Source: Scalindua sp964584595 (GTDB lineage Bacteria; Planctomycetota; Brocadiia; Brocadiales; Scalinduaceae). From it: a stretch of 38,300 bases of DNA. The stretch covers positions 1 through 38,300 of the forward strand of contig CAZPAM010000019.1 in the NCBI GenBank assembly GCA_964584595.1, written 5' to 3'. Position numbers and translations under genes: made by a program. Under the pieces are notes generated by a model, which was not told the DNA's origin, made no database searches, and worked only from the letters and a program-made list of their open reading frames with translations. Of this stretch, positions 31,133 through 38,300 are shown one piece after another (position 1 is the first letter of the stretch; the number at the start of each line of letters is the position of its first letter).

Positions 31133-32632
31133 CTAAAGTGCCTTCACCACTATTCTATTTCCTCTGATCTCTATTATCTCAACTGTTTGTCCTTTTTCAA
31201 TAAATTCTCCATCAGTGACCACATCGAGTGTATTATTGTTTACTTCGATCTTCCCTGTAGGATGCAAAGGAGTTAATGCCATGCCTTTTGCACCGGTTAA
31301 GTCGCTTCCACCTTCCGGTTGAGATGGGATAACAAAACCGCCTTTAGTGGTCTCTGAAGCTGTTAATACTAAACGATTAAATAATGGCATACCCGGCATA
31401 AATTTAAACATTAAGAAAATAGCAATCCCACTTCCAATAAGACTGCACATTATGGTGAAAATATTCATTATTAATAGATCAACATCATAAGGAGTTCTCG
31501 GGATTGTAAAATCCTGAAATGATAGTATTGCGCCTATTAATAATAAAATAATCCCGGGTATTCCTGCAATACCAAAACCGGGTATAAAGAGTATTTCTAC
31601 GGCTATCAGGAGGATTCCTATAAAAAATATGATAATTTCTGGTGTCTCTGCCAGTCCGACAAGGTGCTTGCTTAAGAAAACAGTTGCAAGGCAAAGTATT
31701 CCAACTATTCCGGGTAACCCAAAACCCGGGCTTTTGAACTCCATCCATAAGGCGGCTAATCCAATGCCAAGCAAGACAGGTGCTATTCTTCCTAAAAATC
31801 TAACCATTTCCTCAGACCAGTTTGTTTCTAAAATATCAGGTGTGACACTTTCTAAATTCAGTAATTTTAATAGACTATTACGATCTTCTACAATTTCTTT
31901 TGCAAATTGGTATTCGTGAGCTTCTTTTGCATACATGGTGAGAAGTTTTCCCTCTTCGATTATTAACTTTCTGGACTTAAATTTCATTTTATCATCTTCG
32001 CTTGTTTCTTTTAGTTCTCTACCTGTAATATAATACCCATCAGGTCTTTCTTCTGTAACTACACGGTATACTTCTATTTCTTTTGTTACCATTGCCTCTG
32101 CAAGCAGAACAGGATAACCGTTCTTTTCTGCAAACTTTCTGAATTTTGTTCTCAGTACAGTTTGTATTTTTTCACCCACGGTTTTGTAACCACCTTCAGA
32201 GGATGGAACGATTGGTTCACAATCTCCTAATTCTGCCTGGGGAGCCATGTAGATTTCGTTGCATGAAATTGCTATCAGAGAACCTGCCGAAATTGCCTTT
32301 TTGGGAATGAATGCTATTGTTTTCGTATCCTTAATGTTGCTGATATGTTCTGATATCTCGAAGGCTGGTTCTAGCTGACCACCAAATGTGTCTATCTCAA
32401 AGATTATGAGGTTTGAGCCATTTTCTTTCGCAATTTCAACCCTTCTTGTGAGAGAATTGTAAATACCGCCATCAATCATTCCGCTCAGAGGTATGATTGA
32501 AACCTTACTGGATAGAGTATTATCCTTCTGAACGGTAGAATCTATCGTGCCCTCGGCGTAAGCTGTTACCAGTTGTGCCAGTATGAGGTTAGTAATAAAT
32601 AAAGAGAGGAATATATTTATAAGTTTCTTCAT
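31133..32632 (-). CDS. NfeD1-type membrane serine peptidase
   Basis: This 499-residue protein has a signal peptide (about 1-26), then a ClpP/SppA-like peptidase domain (about 43-245). Ser115 in AISAGSLIA is the likely nucleophile, and the oxyanion motif is DTFGG at 81-85. About five membrane helices follow (about 285-410), then a C-terminal OB domain (LTPLHPTGKIEVNNNTLDVV). This is the long NfeD form that cleaves membrane proteins near flotillins. It is the first gene of the operon. The OB domain ending resembles that of the NfeD2 gene next door. Confidence 0.92.
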   Translation of the reverse strand: MKKLINIFLSLFITNLILAQLVTAYAEGTIDSTVQKDNTLSSKVSIIPLSGMIDGGIYNSLTRRVEIAKENGSNLIIFEIDTFGGQLEPAFEISEHISNIKDTKTIAFIPKKAISAGSLIAISCNEIYMAPQAELGDCEPIVPSSEGGYKTVGEKIQTVLRTKFRKFAEKNGYPVLLAEAMVTKEIEVYRVVTEERPDGYYITGRELKETSEDDKMKFKSRKLIIEEGKLLTMYAKEAHEYQFAKEIVEDRNSLLKLLNLESVTPDILETNWSEEMVRFLGRIAPVLLGIGLAALWMEFKSPGFGLPGIVGILCLATVFLSKHLVGLAETPEIIIFFIGILLIAVEILFIPGFGIAGIPGIILLLIGAILSFQDFTIPRTPYDVDLLIMNIFTIMCSLIGSGIAIFLMFKFMPGMPLFNRLVLTASETTKGGFVIPSQPEGGSDLTGAKGMALTPLHPTGKIEVNNNTLDVVTDGEFIEKGQTVEIIEIRGNRIVVKAL

Positions 32633-32876
32633 GATATATACTTACCAGAATTACCATATCATTGTAGGTAATAAAATTTATCAGAAATTGGAGTGCTTGT
32701 CAACTTCAATAGTATTTGAGGTAAATCAAGTAATCGACTGTGAAGAGGATCAAACAGTGAATACCTGCATACTTAAACCTTAAACAAGGTAGCAAATTAA
32801 TGTAATTGTGGGGAAAATAGGATTTATTCATAATTGGAGTAATGGGCAATATTACCCATTTATTACCCATAAATAG

Positions 32877-33036
32877 TTGACTTTTATGCGTAAAGTTTGT
32901 ACATACTAGATTAATAAAATTATTATTTATTTAGAATTTGCGCGAGTTGGATGGGGATACCAGCTTAAATATTGCGGACATTGTCAAAAACAAGAATCTA
33001 AAGGAAACTCACTACAAGACATGCTTGAATAGCTGA
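32877..33036 (+). pseudogene. Broken tandem copy of the sigma54 activator 5' end
   Basis: A duplicate of the promoter region and first about 25 codons of the gene at 33091 lies about 155 bases upstream. It begins TTGACT-17-TACATA; a TTG-led frame at 32938 reads LRELDGDTSLNIADIVKNKN, against MRKLDGTTSLNIADIVKNKN. It then diverges and stops at 33036 after KTCLNS, which resembles a part near the C-terminal CKTLLECSWN of the intact gene. This suggests a full copy with a large internal deletion. The rest of the spacer (32633-32876) holds no gene. Confidence 0.75.
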
Positions 33037-33090
33037 CTATTTGGTATTGAATTTGTATATACTAACTAACTGAAATAATTGGAGAAGATT

Positions 33091-34653
33091 ATGCGTAAAT
33101 TGGATGGAACAACCAGCTTAAATATAGCGGACATTGTCAAAAACAAGAATCTAAAGGAATCTCATTTACATAACATTCTTGAGGCGAGTGCTATTATTAA
33201 TTCCAAGCTGGAATTAAGCCATGTATTAGAACAGGTTATAATCCATGCTTCAAAGCTGACAAACTCAGTTGCCGCTTCCATTATATTATTACATGATTCC
33301 AGTAATGATCTGGTTATTCGATACGCAACAGGTCCTGCTTCCGAAGCAATTTCAAATGTCAGGTTCCCGGCTACAAAAGGCATTGCCGGACACTGTATAG
33401 GTACAGGAGAAATAATTGTTGTTTTTGATGCGAAGAAAAGTCCGCACCATTTTGCTGATATTGATAAGCTTTCCGGCTTTAAGACTGAAAGTGTTTTGTG
33501 TGTACCATTGTGTATAAAAGGCAAGGCAATAGGTTGTGTTCAGTTGTTGAATAAGCGTGATGGTACAACGTTTAACGATGATGATATTGCTGTTGCAGCA
33601 ATAATGAGTAATCTTGCTGCCGTATCCGTTGCAAATGCCAAGCATTATGACAACTTACAGAGAACAAATAATGCGCTTAAATCCGAGTTGTTTTCAACAG
33701 ACATGGTAATTGGTAAGAATAAGAAAATGAAGAAAATATTACAGTCGATTAATAAGCTGAAAGATGCGAAAAGTAATGTTTTAATTCTCGGAGAATCGGG
33801 GACCGGTAAAGGCGTCATTGCGCGTGCTATTCACGAGCAGAGCAGTCGAAAAGAAAATCCGTTTGTCACAGTTAATTGCTCAGCCTTGTCACCAACACTG
33901 TTGGAAAGTGAATTGTTTGGACATGAAAAGGGGTCATTTACAGGGGCTGATAAGCTGAAATTAGGCAGATTTGAGATTGCTGATGGTGGTACTGTTTTCC
34001 TGGATGAAATCGGAGAGATTGATAAATCAATACAGACTAAATTATTAAGAGTACTGCAGGAAAAGGCTTTTGAACGTGTAGGTAGTACTAAAACCCTGAC
34101 AACTGATATACGTATAATTGCCGCGACAAATACTGATTTAGAGAAGGCCGTAGAGCAGAATATGTTTAGAAGTGACCTTTATTACAGGTTAAAAGTTATT
34201 GTTTTTCAGTTACCACCATTAAGAGAGAGAAGTGAAGATATACTGGCATTTGCTGAATTCTTCCTTCAGAGATACAGTAATGAATTGAGTAAGCCAACCC
34301 GAAAGTTTGATAAAGAGTGTATGAGTGCTATACTTGGCTATGACTATCCGGGTAATATAAGAGAATTAGAGAATATTATTGAAAGGGCTGTAGTTTTGGC
34401 TGATGATGATGTTCTTAGTATCGATGACCTGCCGGATGAAATTCAAGATAGAAAGAAAAGTATCTTCGATGAAAAGGTTGCAGTACCTGAAAAAACTAAA
34501 TCTATTAATGAAATGGAAAAGGATGCGATTTGCAAGACACTGCTTGAATGTTCATGGAATCAGAGTATGGCTGCACGTTTATTAGGGCTTAGTCGTGACA
34601 ATTTAAGATATCGTATAAAAAAATACAAGATAGAAAAATCTGTTAGCAATTAA
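33091..34653 (+). CDS. GAF-sigma54-dependent transcription activator
   Basis: This 520-residue bacterial enhancer-binding protein has a GAF sensor (about 40-185), then an AAA+ domain (about 205-430) with Walker A GESGTGKG, sigma54-contact loop GSFTGA (usual form GAFTGA), Walker B TVFLDEIGEI, and an arginine-finger region. A Fis-type helix-turn-helix ends the chain (QSMAARLLGLSRDNLRYRIK). It lacks a receiver domain, so the ligand is sensed by GAF. ATG at 33091 has GGAGAAG four bases upstream. It converges on the pseudokinase gene with a four-base overlap at the stops. Confidence 0.92.
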   Translation: MRKLDGTTSLNIADIVKNKNLKESHLHNILEASAIINSKLELSHVLEQVIIHASKLTNSVAASIILLHDSSNDLVIRYATGPASEAISNVRFPATKGIAGHCIGTGEIIVVFDAKKSPHHFADIDKLSGFKTESVLCVPLCIKGKAIGCVQLLNKRDGTTFNDDDIAVAAIMSNLAAVSVANAKHYDNLQRTNNALKSELFSTDMVIGKNKKMKKILQSINKLKDAKSNVLILGESGTGKGVIARAIHEQSSRKENPFVTVNCSALSPTLLESELFGHEKGSFTGADKLKLGRFEIADGGTVFLDEIGEIDKSIQTKLLRVLQEKAFERVGSTKTLTTDIRIIAATNTDLEKAVEQNMFRSDLYYRLKVIVFQLPPLRERSEDILAFAEFFLQRYSNELSKPTRKFDKECMSAILGYDYPGNIRELENIIERAVVLADDDVLSIDDLPDEIQDRKKSIFDEKVAVPEKTKSINEMEKDAICKTLLECSWNQSMAARLLGLSRDNLRYRIKKYKIEKSVSN

Positions 34654-36983
34654 TCCATATAAAACTTTGAATACGATTCCAGCGCTTTCTGTAGATGGCC
34701 AATTTCCTGGTAACGGTCAGAAGGGCTCTTTTCCAAACATTTCAGTACTATCGTGTCTAGCCATCTAGGTATTTCCGGATTTACTTTACTCAGGGATTCT
34801 GGTGGTTCATTTATGTGCTGATATACAATATCTCCATCACGAAATGGTAAATGTCCCGTAAGCAATTCATAAAGTGTGATTCCAAGTGAATAAATATCAC
34901 TTCTTGCATCTATTTTATCTTCAATTCCTCTGATTTGTTCCGGTGACTTATAAAAAGGTATTTCGGCGGCCTGGCTTGCGTTATCTGACTCCGGGACTTT
35001 TGTGATATGTGCAAACCCAAAAGCTGATATTTTTACAGTGTTATCTTCAGTCAACCTTATATTGTCCGGACTTATGTCTCTATGAATGACCCCATGTTCA
35101 TGAGCATATTGAATCGCACCACAGATATCTATAACAATCCTTATTACCTCTTGCCATGAAAATTGTTTTTTCGTTTTGATAGACATAAGGCTTTCAGCAT
35201 CAATATACTCTACAACTAAATAGAGAAGTGTATCGACATTAACATCGTATACTCTGGCAATACATTTGTGTTGAAATTTGCTGATAGATTGTATTTCCTT
35301 AATAAAACGTTCTATTGCTCCGGGATTACATCTGAAGTCTTCCCTAATTACATTGATAACAACTGTACGTTTGAGTAATTTGTTTACAGCTTTGTAGAAA
35401 ACCCAGACATTATCCTCACCTATCTTCGTTATATTTTCGAAACGTTTGTTTAGGTTTGCCATTAAGGCTTTGCCTTCTGTCAATTTAGTTAATGAAGTAA
35501 TCATATCCAGTCGTTTTGAAACATCCTTGTACTGTGTGTCGATTGAAATTATTTTGTCATAATAAGATTTTGCTTTATCGGGTAAACTCTTTTCTTCGCA
35601 GGCAATTGCTATCTGGTAGAAAAGCTGCAGTTTTTCTTTGGTAGGCACATATAGTGCTGAAATTTTACTGAAATGATTAAAGGCATTATCATTATGTCCA
35701 TTATCAAGAGAACTCAGGCCTAACCGTAAGAGTGCTTCAACTTTACTGTTGGAGTCTGAATTAGCAACTTTCTGAAAGAGTGCGTTTGCACGCTCTTCAT
35801 TGGTGCCAGCATATGTATAAAGCATTGCTAGTTCAAAATTAAGCCTGCTTGTCTCATCTTCATTAAGGTTCTCAGTCTTTAGTTTGTTCTCATATTCCGG
35901 GATTTTCTTTCGTGTATTCAGTTTCTTGACTTCCTGTAGCTTGTCCCTGTATTTTGTGTTTTCCGGTCTGAGTTTTATTAGATTTTCTATTTTTGATATA
36001 CAGAGATCCAGTAAGTTGTCATGAAAGGAACTTGCAATCAACCTGGCAAGGACTTGCTGCATTTTGTTTTGGTAATTTGTGTTATTTGGCTCAATATCCA
36101 GAAGGTGATCAAGCCTTTTTTCTGCCTGTTCCAGGTTGCCTACATCTATATAAAGATCTATCTGGTAATTAATAATATTCTTATCGGCCTCTTTATTATC
36201 AAGTCTTTTTTCTATTGAAGATATAATATTTGTTTTTCTGGAATGGTCTAATTTGATTACCTGGTTATATTGGATTATTGCTTCGGAATATTTGCCGGAT
36301 TCAAGATAAATGTTTCCCAATAGATAGAAGGGCTTAGCATCCTTAGGGTATTCCTTCTGGTGTTGTATCAGTAGTGGGATAGCCTGGATATTTTGCCCCA
36401 AAAGGTAATAAAGATGTTCAAGCGTACCAAGAAGGAATTGCCTGTTATTTTTATCTTTTTCGGCTTTACGTTCAAATGCAGGAATTAATGAACTCTCTTT
36501 CCCTCTTTTCCTGTATAAATTGAGTAGTAGCTCGTAAGACCTTTCAACAAATGGATATTGGCTGATAATATCTAATAATCCGTTCAATATTGATTTAAAA
36601 CGTTGAGGGCATTCATTGGTCATTTCTTCGTATTCCTGGAGTGCCTTTGTATAATCTTCGTTTCTCAAATGTATTTGTGCTAAAATGATGTATCTGTCTG
36701 AGAAATGCTTACCAAGGGTTTTCAAGCTATTCAGGATTTTCTTAGCTTCTGCATATTTACCCTTTTTGTAATAGAATTCACCCAATATCAGGTGGTAACG
36801 CATGTGCTCTGTGCCCATATCAATACTTTGCTTAAGAATATCCGGTGCAGGTTCTAATTCATAAATTTCTCTGCAGACTTCATAGGCCTTTTGGAGTTTC
36901 TTGTCTTCGTAGTATTTAACCGCAAGGTCATTTAATGATATGATCTTTTTAATATCTGGATGGTAACGATTTGACTTTAACAT
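34650..36983 (-). CDS. TPR protein with a kinase-like (probable pseudokinase) domain
   Basis: This 777-residue protein has TPR-like repeats over about residues 15-500 and a serine/threonine-kinase-fold domain at about 515-775. Kept residues: HRDISPDN (634-641), an alpha-C Glu in RFIKEI, APE-like SPE (680-682), and DIYSLG. Lost residues: the VAIK lysine reads Asn544 (VVINVI), the DFG aspartate reads Ala654 (SAFGFA), and the glycine loop is gone (IGEDNVWV). The codons AAT and GCT are clear in the DNA. It should bind neither ATP-Mg nor phosphorylate normally, so it is probably a scaffold or regulator. The TPRs would bind partners. The opening has no signal peptide. It may act with the neighbouring sigma54 activator; that link is inference. 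Confidence 0.88.
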   Translation of the reverse strand: MLKSNRYHPDIKKIISLNDLAVKYYEDKKLQKAYEVCREIYELEPAPDILKQSIDMGTEHMRYHLILGEFYYKKGKYAEAKKILNSLKTLGKHFSDRYIILAQIHLRNEDYTKALQEYEEMTNECPQRFKSILNGLLDIISQYPFVERSYELLLNLYRKRGKESSLIPAFERKAEKDKNNRQFLLGTLEHLYYLLGQNIQAIPLLIQHQKEYPKDAKPFYLLGNIYLESGKYSEAIIQYNQVIKLDHSRKTNIISSIEKRLDNKEADKNIINYQIDLYIDVGNLEQAEKRLDHLLDIEPNNTNYQNKMQQVLARLIASSFHDNLLDLCISKIENLIKLRPENTKYRDKLQEVKKLNTRKKIPEYENKLKTENLNEDETSRLNFELAMLYTYAGTNEERANALFQKVANSDSNSKVEALLRLGLSSLDNGHNDNAFNHFSKISALYVPTKEKLQLFYQIAIACEEKSLPDKAKSYYDKIISIDTQYKDVSKRLDMITSLTKLTEGKALMANLNKRFENITKIGEDNVWVFYKAVNKLLKRTVVINVIREDFRCNPGAIERFIKEIQSISKFQHKCIARVYDVNVDTLLYLVVEYIDAESLMSIKTKKQFSWQEVIRIVIDICGAIQYAHEHGVIHRDISPDNIRLTEDNTVKISAFGFAHITKVPESDNASQAAEIPFYKSPEQIRGIEDKIDARSDIYSLGITLYELLTGHLPFRDGDIVYQHINEPPESLSKVNPEIPRWLDTIVLKCLEKSPSDRYQEIGHLQKALESYSKFYMD

Positions 36984-37054
36984 AATAGTGTTCTTGAGAT
37001 TATCCTCTTAGGTTTTGCTCAGGATGGAGAGGGTTTCAACTGAGGTCAGCTTCT

Positions 37055-37615
37055 TTATTCATAAATTGGCAGTTGTGTCTCTATGGCATCTTTTAATCGA
37101 GAATACTGTTTGTCCTTATCTGACACAATAGGTACTTCAACAGGCCAATCAATTCCAATATCAGGGTCAGACCATAACACACCATATTCATCATCCGGAT
37201 TATACAAATCTGTAGTCTTATACAATACATCTGCAGTTTCACTGGTAACACAGAAGCCATGAGCAAAACCTTCTGGTATGAAAATCTGCCGTTTGTTTTG
37301 ATCGGAGAGATATTCTGCCACACATCGGCCAAATGTAGGGGATCCTTGCCGTATATCAACGGCAACGTCAAAGATTTCTCCTGTAATAACATAAATCAGT
37401 TTTCCCTGAGGATGTTTTAGTTGATAGTGGAGGCCTCTCAGAGTCCCTTGTGCTGAATGTGAATAGTTGTCCTGTATAAAGGCATGATCTATGCCCGCTT
37501 CGGCATATTTATTCTGATGGAATGTTTCCATGAAAAAACCACGGGAATCTTTAAATACTTTTGGTTCAAGCAGCAATACCTCGGGAATATCTGTTTTGAT
37601 ATACTTTATAGACAT
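37055..37615 (-). CDS. rfbC: dTDP-4-dehydrorhamnose 3,5-epimerase
   Basis: This 186-residue cupin is the third enzyme of dTDP-L-rhamnose synthesis. Recognisable family motifs: EPKVFKDSRGFFMETFHQN, FIQDNYSHSAQGTLRGLHYQ (catalytic His), GKLIYVITGEIFDVAVDIRQ, and IFIPEGFAHGFCV. The full length is typical. It sits 54 bases downstream of the rfbB stop on the same strand, so the two form a sugar operon, probably for surface polysaccharide. Confidence 0.95.
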   Translation of the reverse strand: MSIKYIKTDIPEVLLLEPKVFKDSRGFFMETFHQNKYAEAGIDHAFIQDNYSHSAQGTLRGLHYQLKHPQGKLIYVITGEIFDVAVDIRQGSPTFGRCVAEYLSDQNKRQIFIPEGFAHGFCVTSETADVLYKTTDLYNPDDEYGVLWSDPDIGIDWPVEVPIVSDKDKQYSRLKDAIETQLPIYE

Positions 37616-37669
37616 TTTATCTGTCCTTATCCTTATATAATTAATTCTTATTACGTGTCAATGAGAACT

Positions 37670-38300
37670 TTATCCGTAGTGCTCCTTTACCCAGGACTGG
37701 TATTCGCCGCTTTTGACCCGGTCTATCCAATCTGAGTTATCAAGGTACCATTGAATGGTTTTCTTGATACCTGACTCAAAGGATTCTTCAGGTGACCAGC
37801 CAAGTGCAGATTTCAATTTGCTGAAATCAATTGCATATCTTCTGTCATGGCCGGGTCTGTCCGTAACAAACGAAATCAATTCGTTTCTTAGATGATTGCC
37901 TGGCAATTTCTTGTGTTCATCTAATATATTACATATCATATTCACCAACTTTATATTTTCCAGTTCATTGCTGCCGCCGATATTGTATGTTTCACCACGA
38001 ACACCTTTCTTCATAATCATCCAGATGGCAGTGCAGTGGTCTCTAACATAAAGCCAGTCCCTGACATTCAGGCCATCTCCATAAACGGGCAAAGGTATTC
38101 CGTCGAAAGCGTTAAGAATCATGAGGGGTATCATCTTTTCAGGAAACTGATAAGGCCCATAATTGTTGGAGCAATTGGATATGGTAATTGGCATGGCGTA
38201 GGTCTTATGATATGCCCTCACCAGGTGGTCAGAAGCTGCCTTGGAGGAAGCATAAGGACTATTAGGTTTGTAGGGCGTATCTTCAGTAAAATAACCTTCT
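37670..38300 (-). CDS. rfbB: dTDP-glucose 4,6-dehydratase, C-terminal part (runs off window)
   Basis: The reading frame is open to the window's right edge, giving the C-terminal 209 or so residues of a family about 340-360 long. The visible part starts EGYFTEDTPYKPNSPYASSK with the catalytic Tyr-x-x-x-Lys, then SNNYGPYQFPEKMIPLMI, typical of RfbB. The dRWxxD-like part LNVRDWLYVRDHCTAIW follows, and the end is GLGWSPEESFESGI-like (SALGWSPEE). It converts dTDP-glucose to dTDP-4-keto-6-deoxyglucose, the second rhamnose step, and precedes rfbC. The start lies beyond the window. Confidence 0.93.
   Translation of the reverse strand, partial: EGYFTEDTPYKPNSPYASSKAASDHLVRAYHKTYAMPITISNCSNNYGPYQFPEKMIPLMILNAFDGIPLPVYGDGLNVRDWLYVRDHCTAIWMIMKKGVRGETYNIGGSNELENIKLVNMICNILDEHKKLPGNHLRNELISFVTDRPGHDRRYAIDFSKLKSALGWSPEESFESGIKKTIQWYLDNSDWIDRVKSGEYQSWVKEHYG

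Noticed and set aside
1..38300. CRISPR array
   Set aside because: No set of short, evenly spaced direct repeats was found; the repeats seen are dispersed or within genes.

Overview
The window looks like bacterial chromosome from a low-GC (roughly 35-40 %) planctomycete, possibly an anammox-type Brocadiales such as Scalindua. This is inferred from a prepilin with an H-X9-DG C-terminal motif, a bacterial family-B DNA polymerase, an FAD reductase fused to CRP-type domains, and NfeD/FloA membrane genes. No marker gene settles the genus.

Region 1 (1 to about 16,480) is probably the right part of an integrative element. Its right end has a tyrosine integrase, a convergent excisionase-like gene, and the 5' half of a tRNA-Arg(UCG) gene cut in the anticodon stem. 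All cargo is on the minus strand. The core is a closely packed set of genes. In transcription order they encode a 496-aa zinc-motif protein, a small GrpE-like protein, an 828-aa divergent Hsp70, a TerB-like protein, and a 1052-aa membrane protein. That last protein combines a J-like domain, two zinc ribbons, membrane helices, a ClpP/SppA-like serine-peptidase domain and MORN repeats. Further genes follow: zinc-ribbon/RDD membrane protein, unknown 196-aa protein, MazG-like pyrophosphohydrolase, McrB-like protein ending just after Walker A, and an ORF running off the window. I read this as a complete dedicated Hsp70-J-GrpE machine tied to a membrane peptidase and flanked by nucleotide-metabolism and type IV restriction-like genes. 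It is the best candidate for an undescribed system. Upstream cargo (11.6-14.7 kb) is small membrane or TPR proteins of unknown role, separated by copies of a dispersed repeat.

Region 2 (16.5-26 kb) is chromosomal. It holds a NusG/RfaH-like antiterminator and a UDP-glucuronate-epimerase-like sugar enzyme, a secreted ComEA-like helix-hairpin-helix protein between inverted repeats, and a prepilin-like protein. It also holds a coiled-coil membrane protein, an ADPRibase-Mn-like phosphoesterase, the FAD reductase with two cNMP-binding domains, and an M20 amidohydrolase.

Region 3 (26-38.3 kb) has a histidine phosphatase overlapping a family-B DNA polymerase, tRNA-Leu(CAA), and an nfeD-nfeD2-floA-unknown operon. 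After these come a GAF-sigma54 activator with a broken tandem copy of its own 5' end, a TPR protein with a pseudokinase-like domain, and dTDP-rhamnose genes (rfbC and a partial rfbB) running off the right edge.
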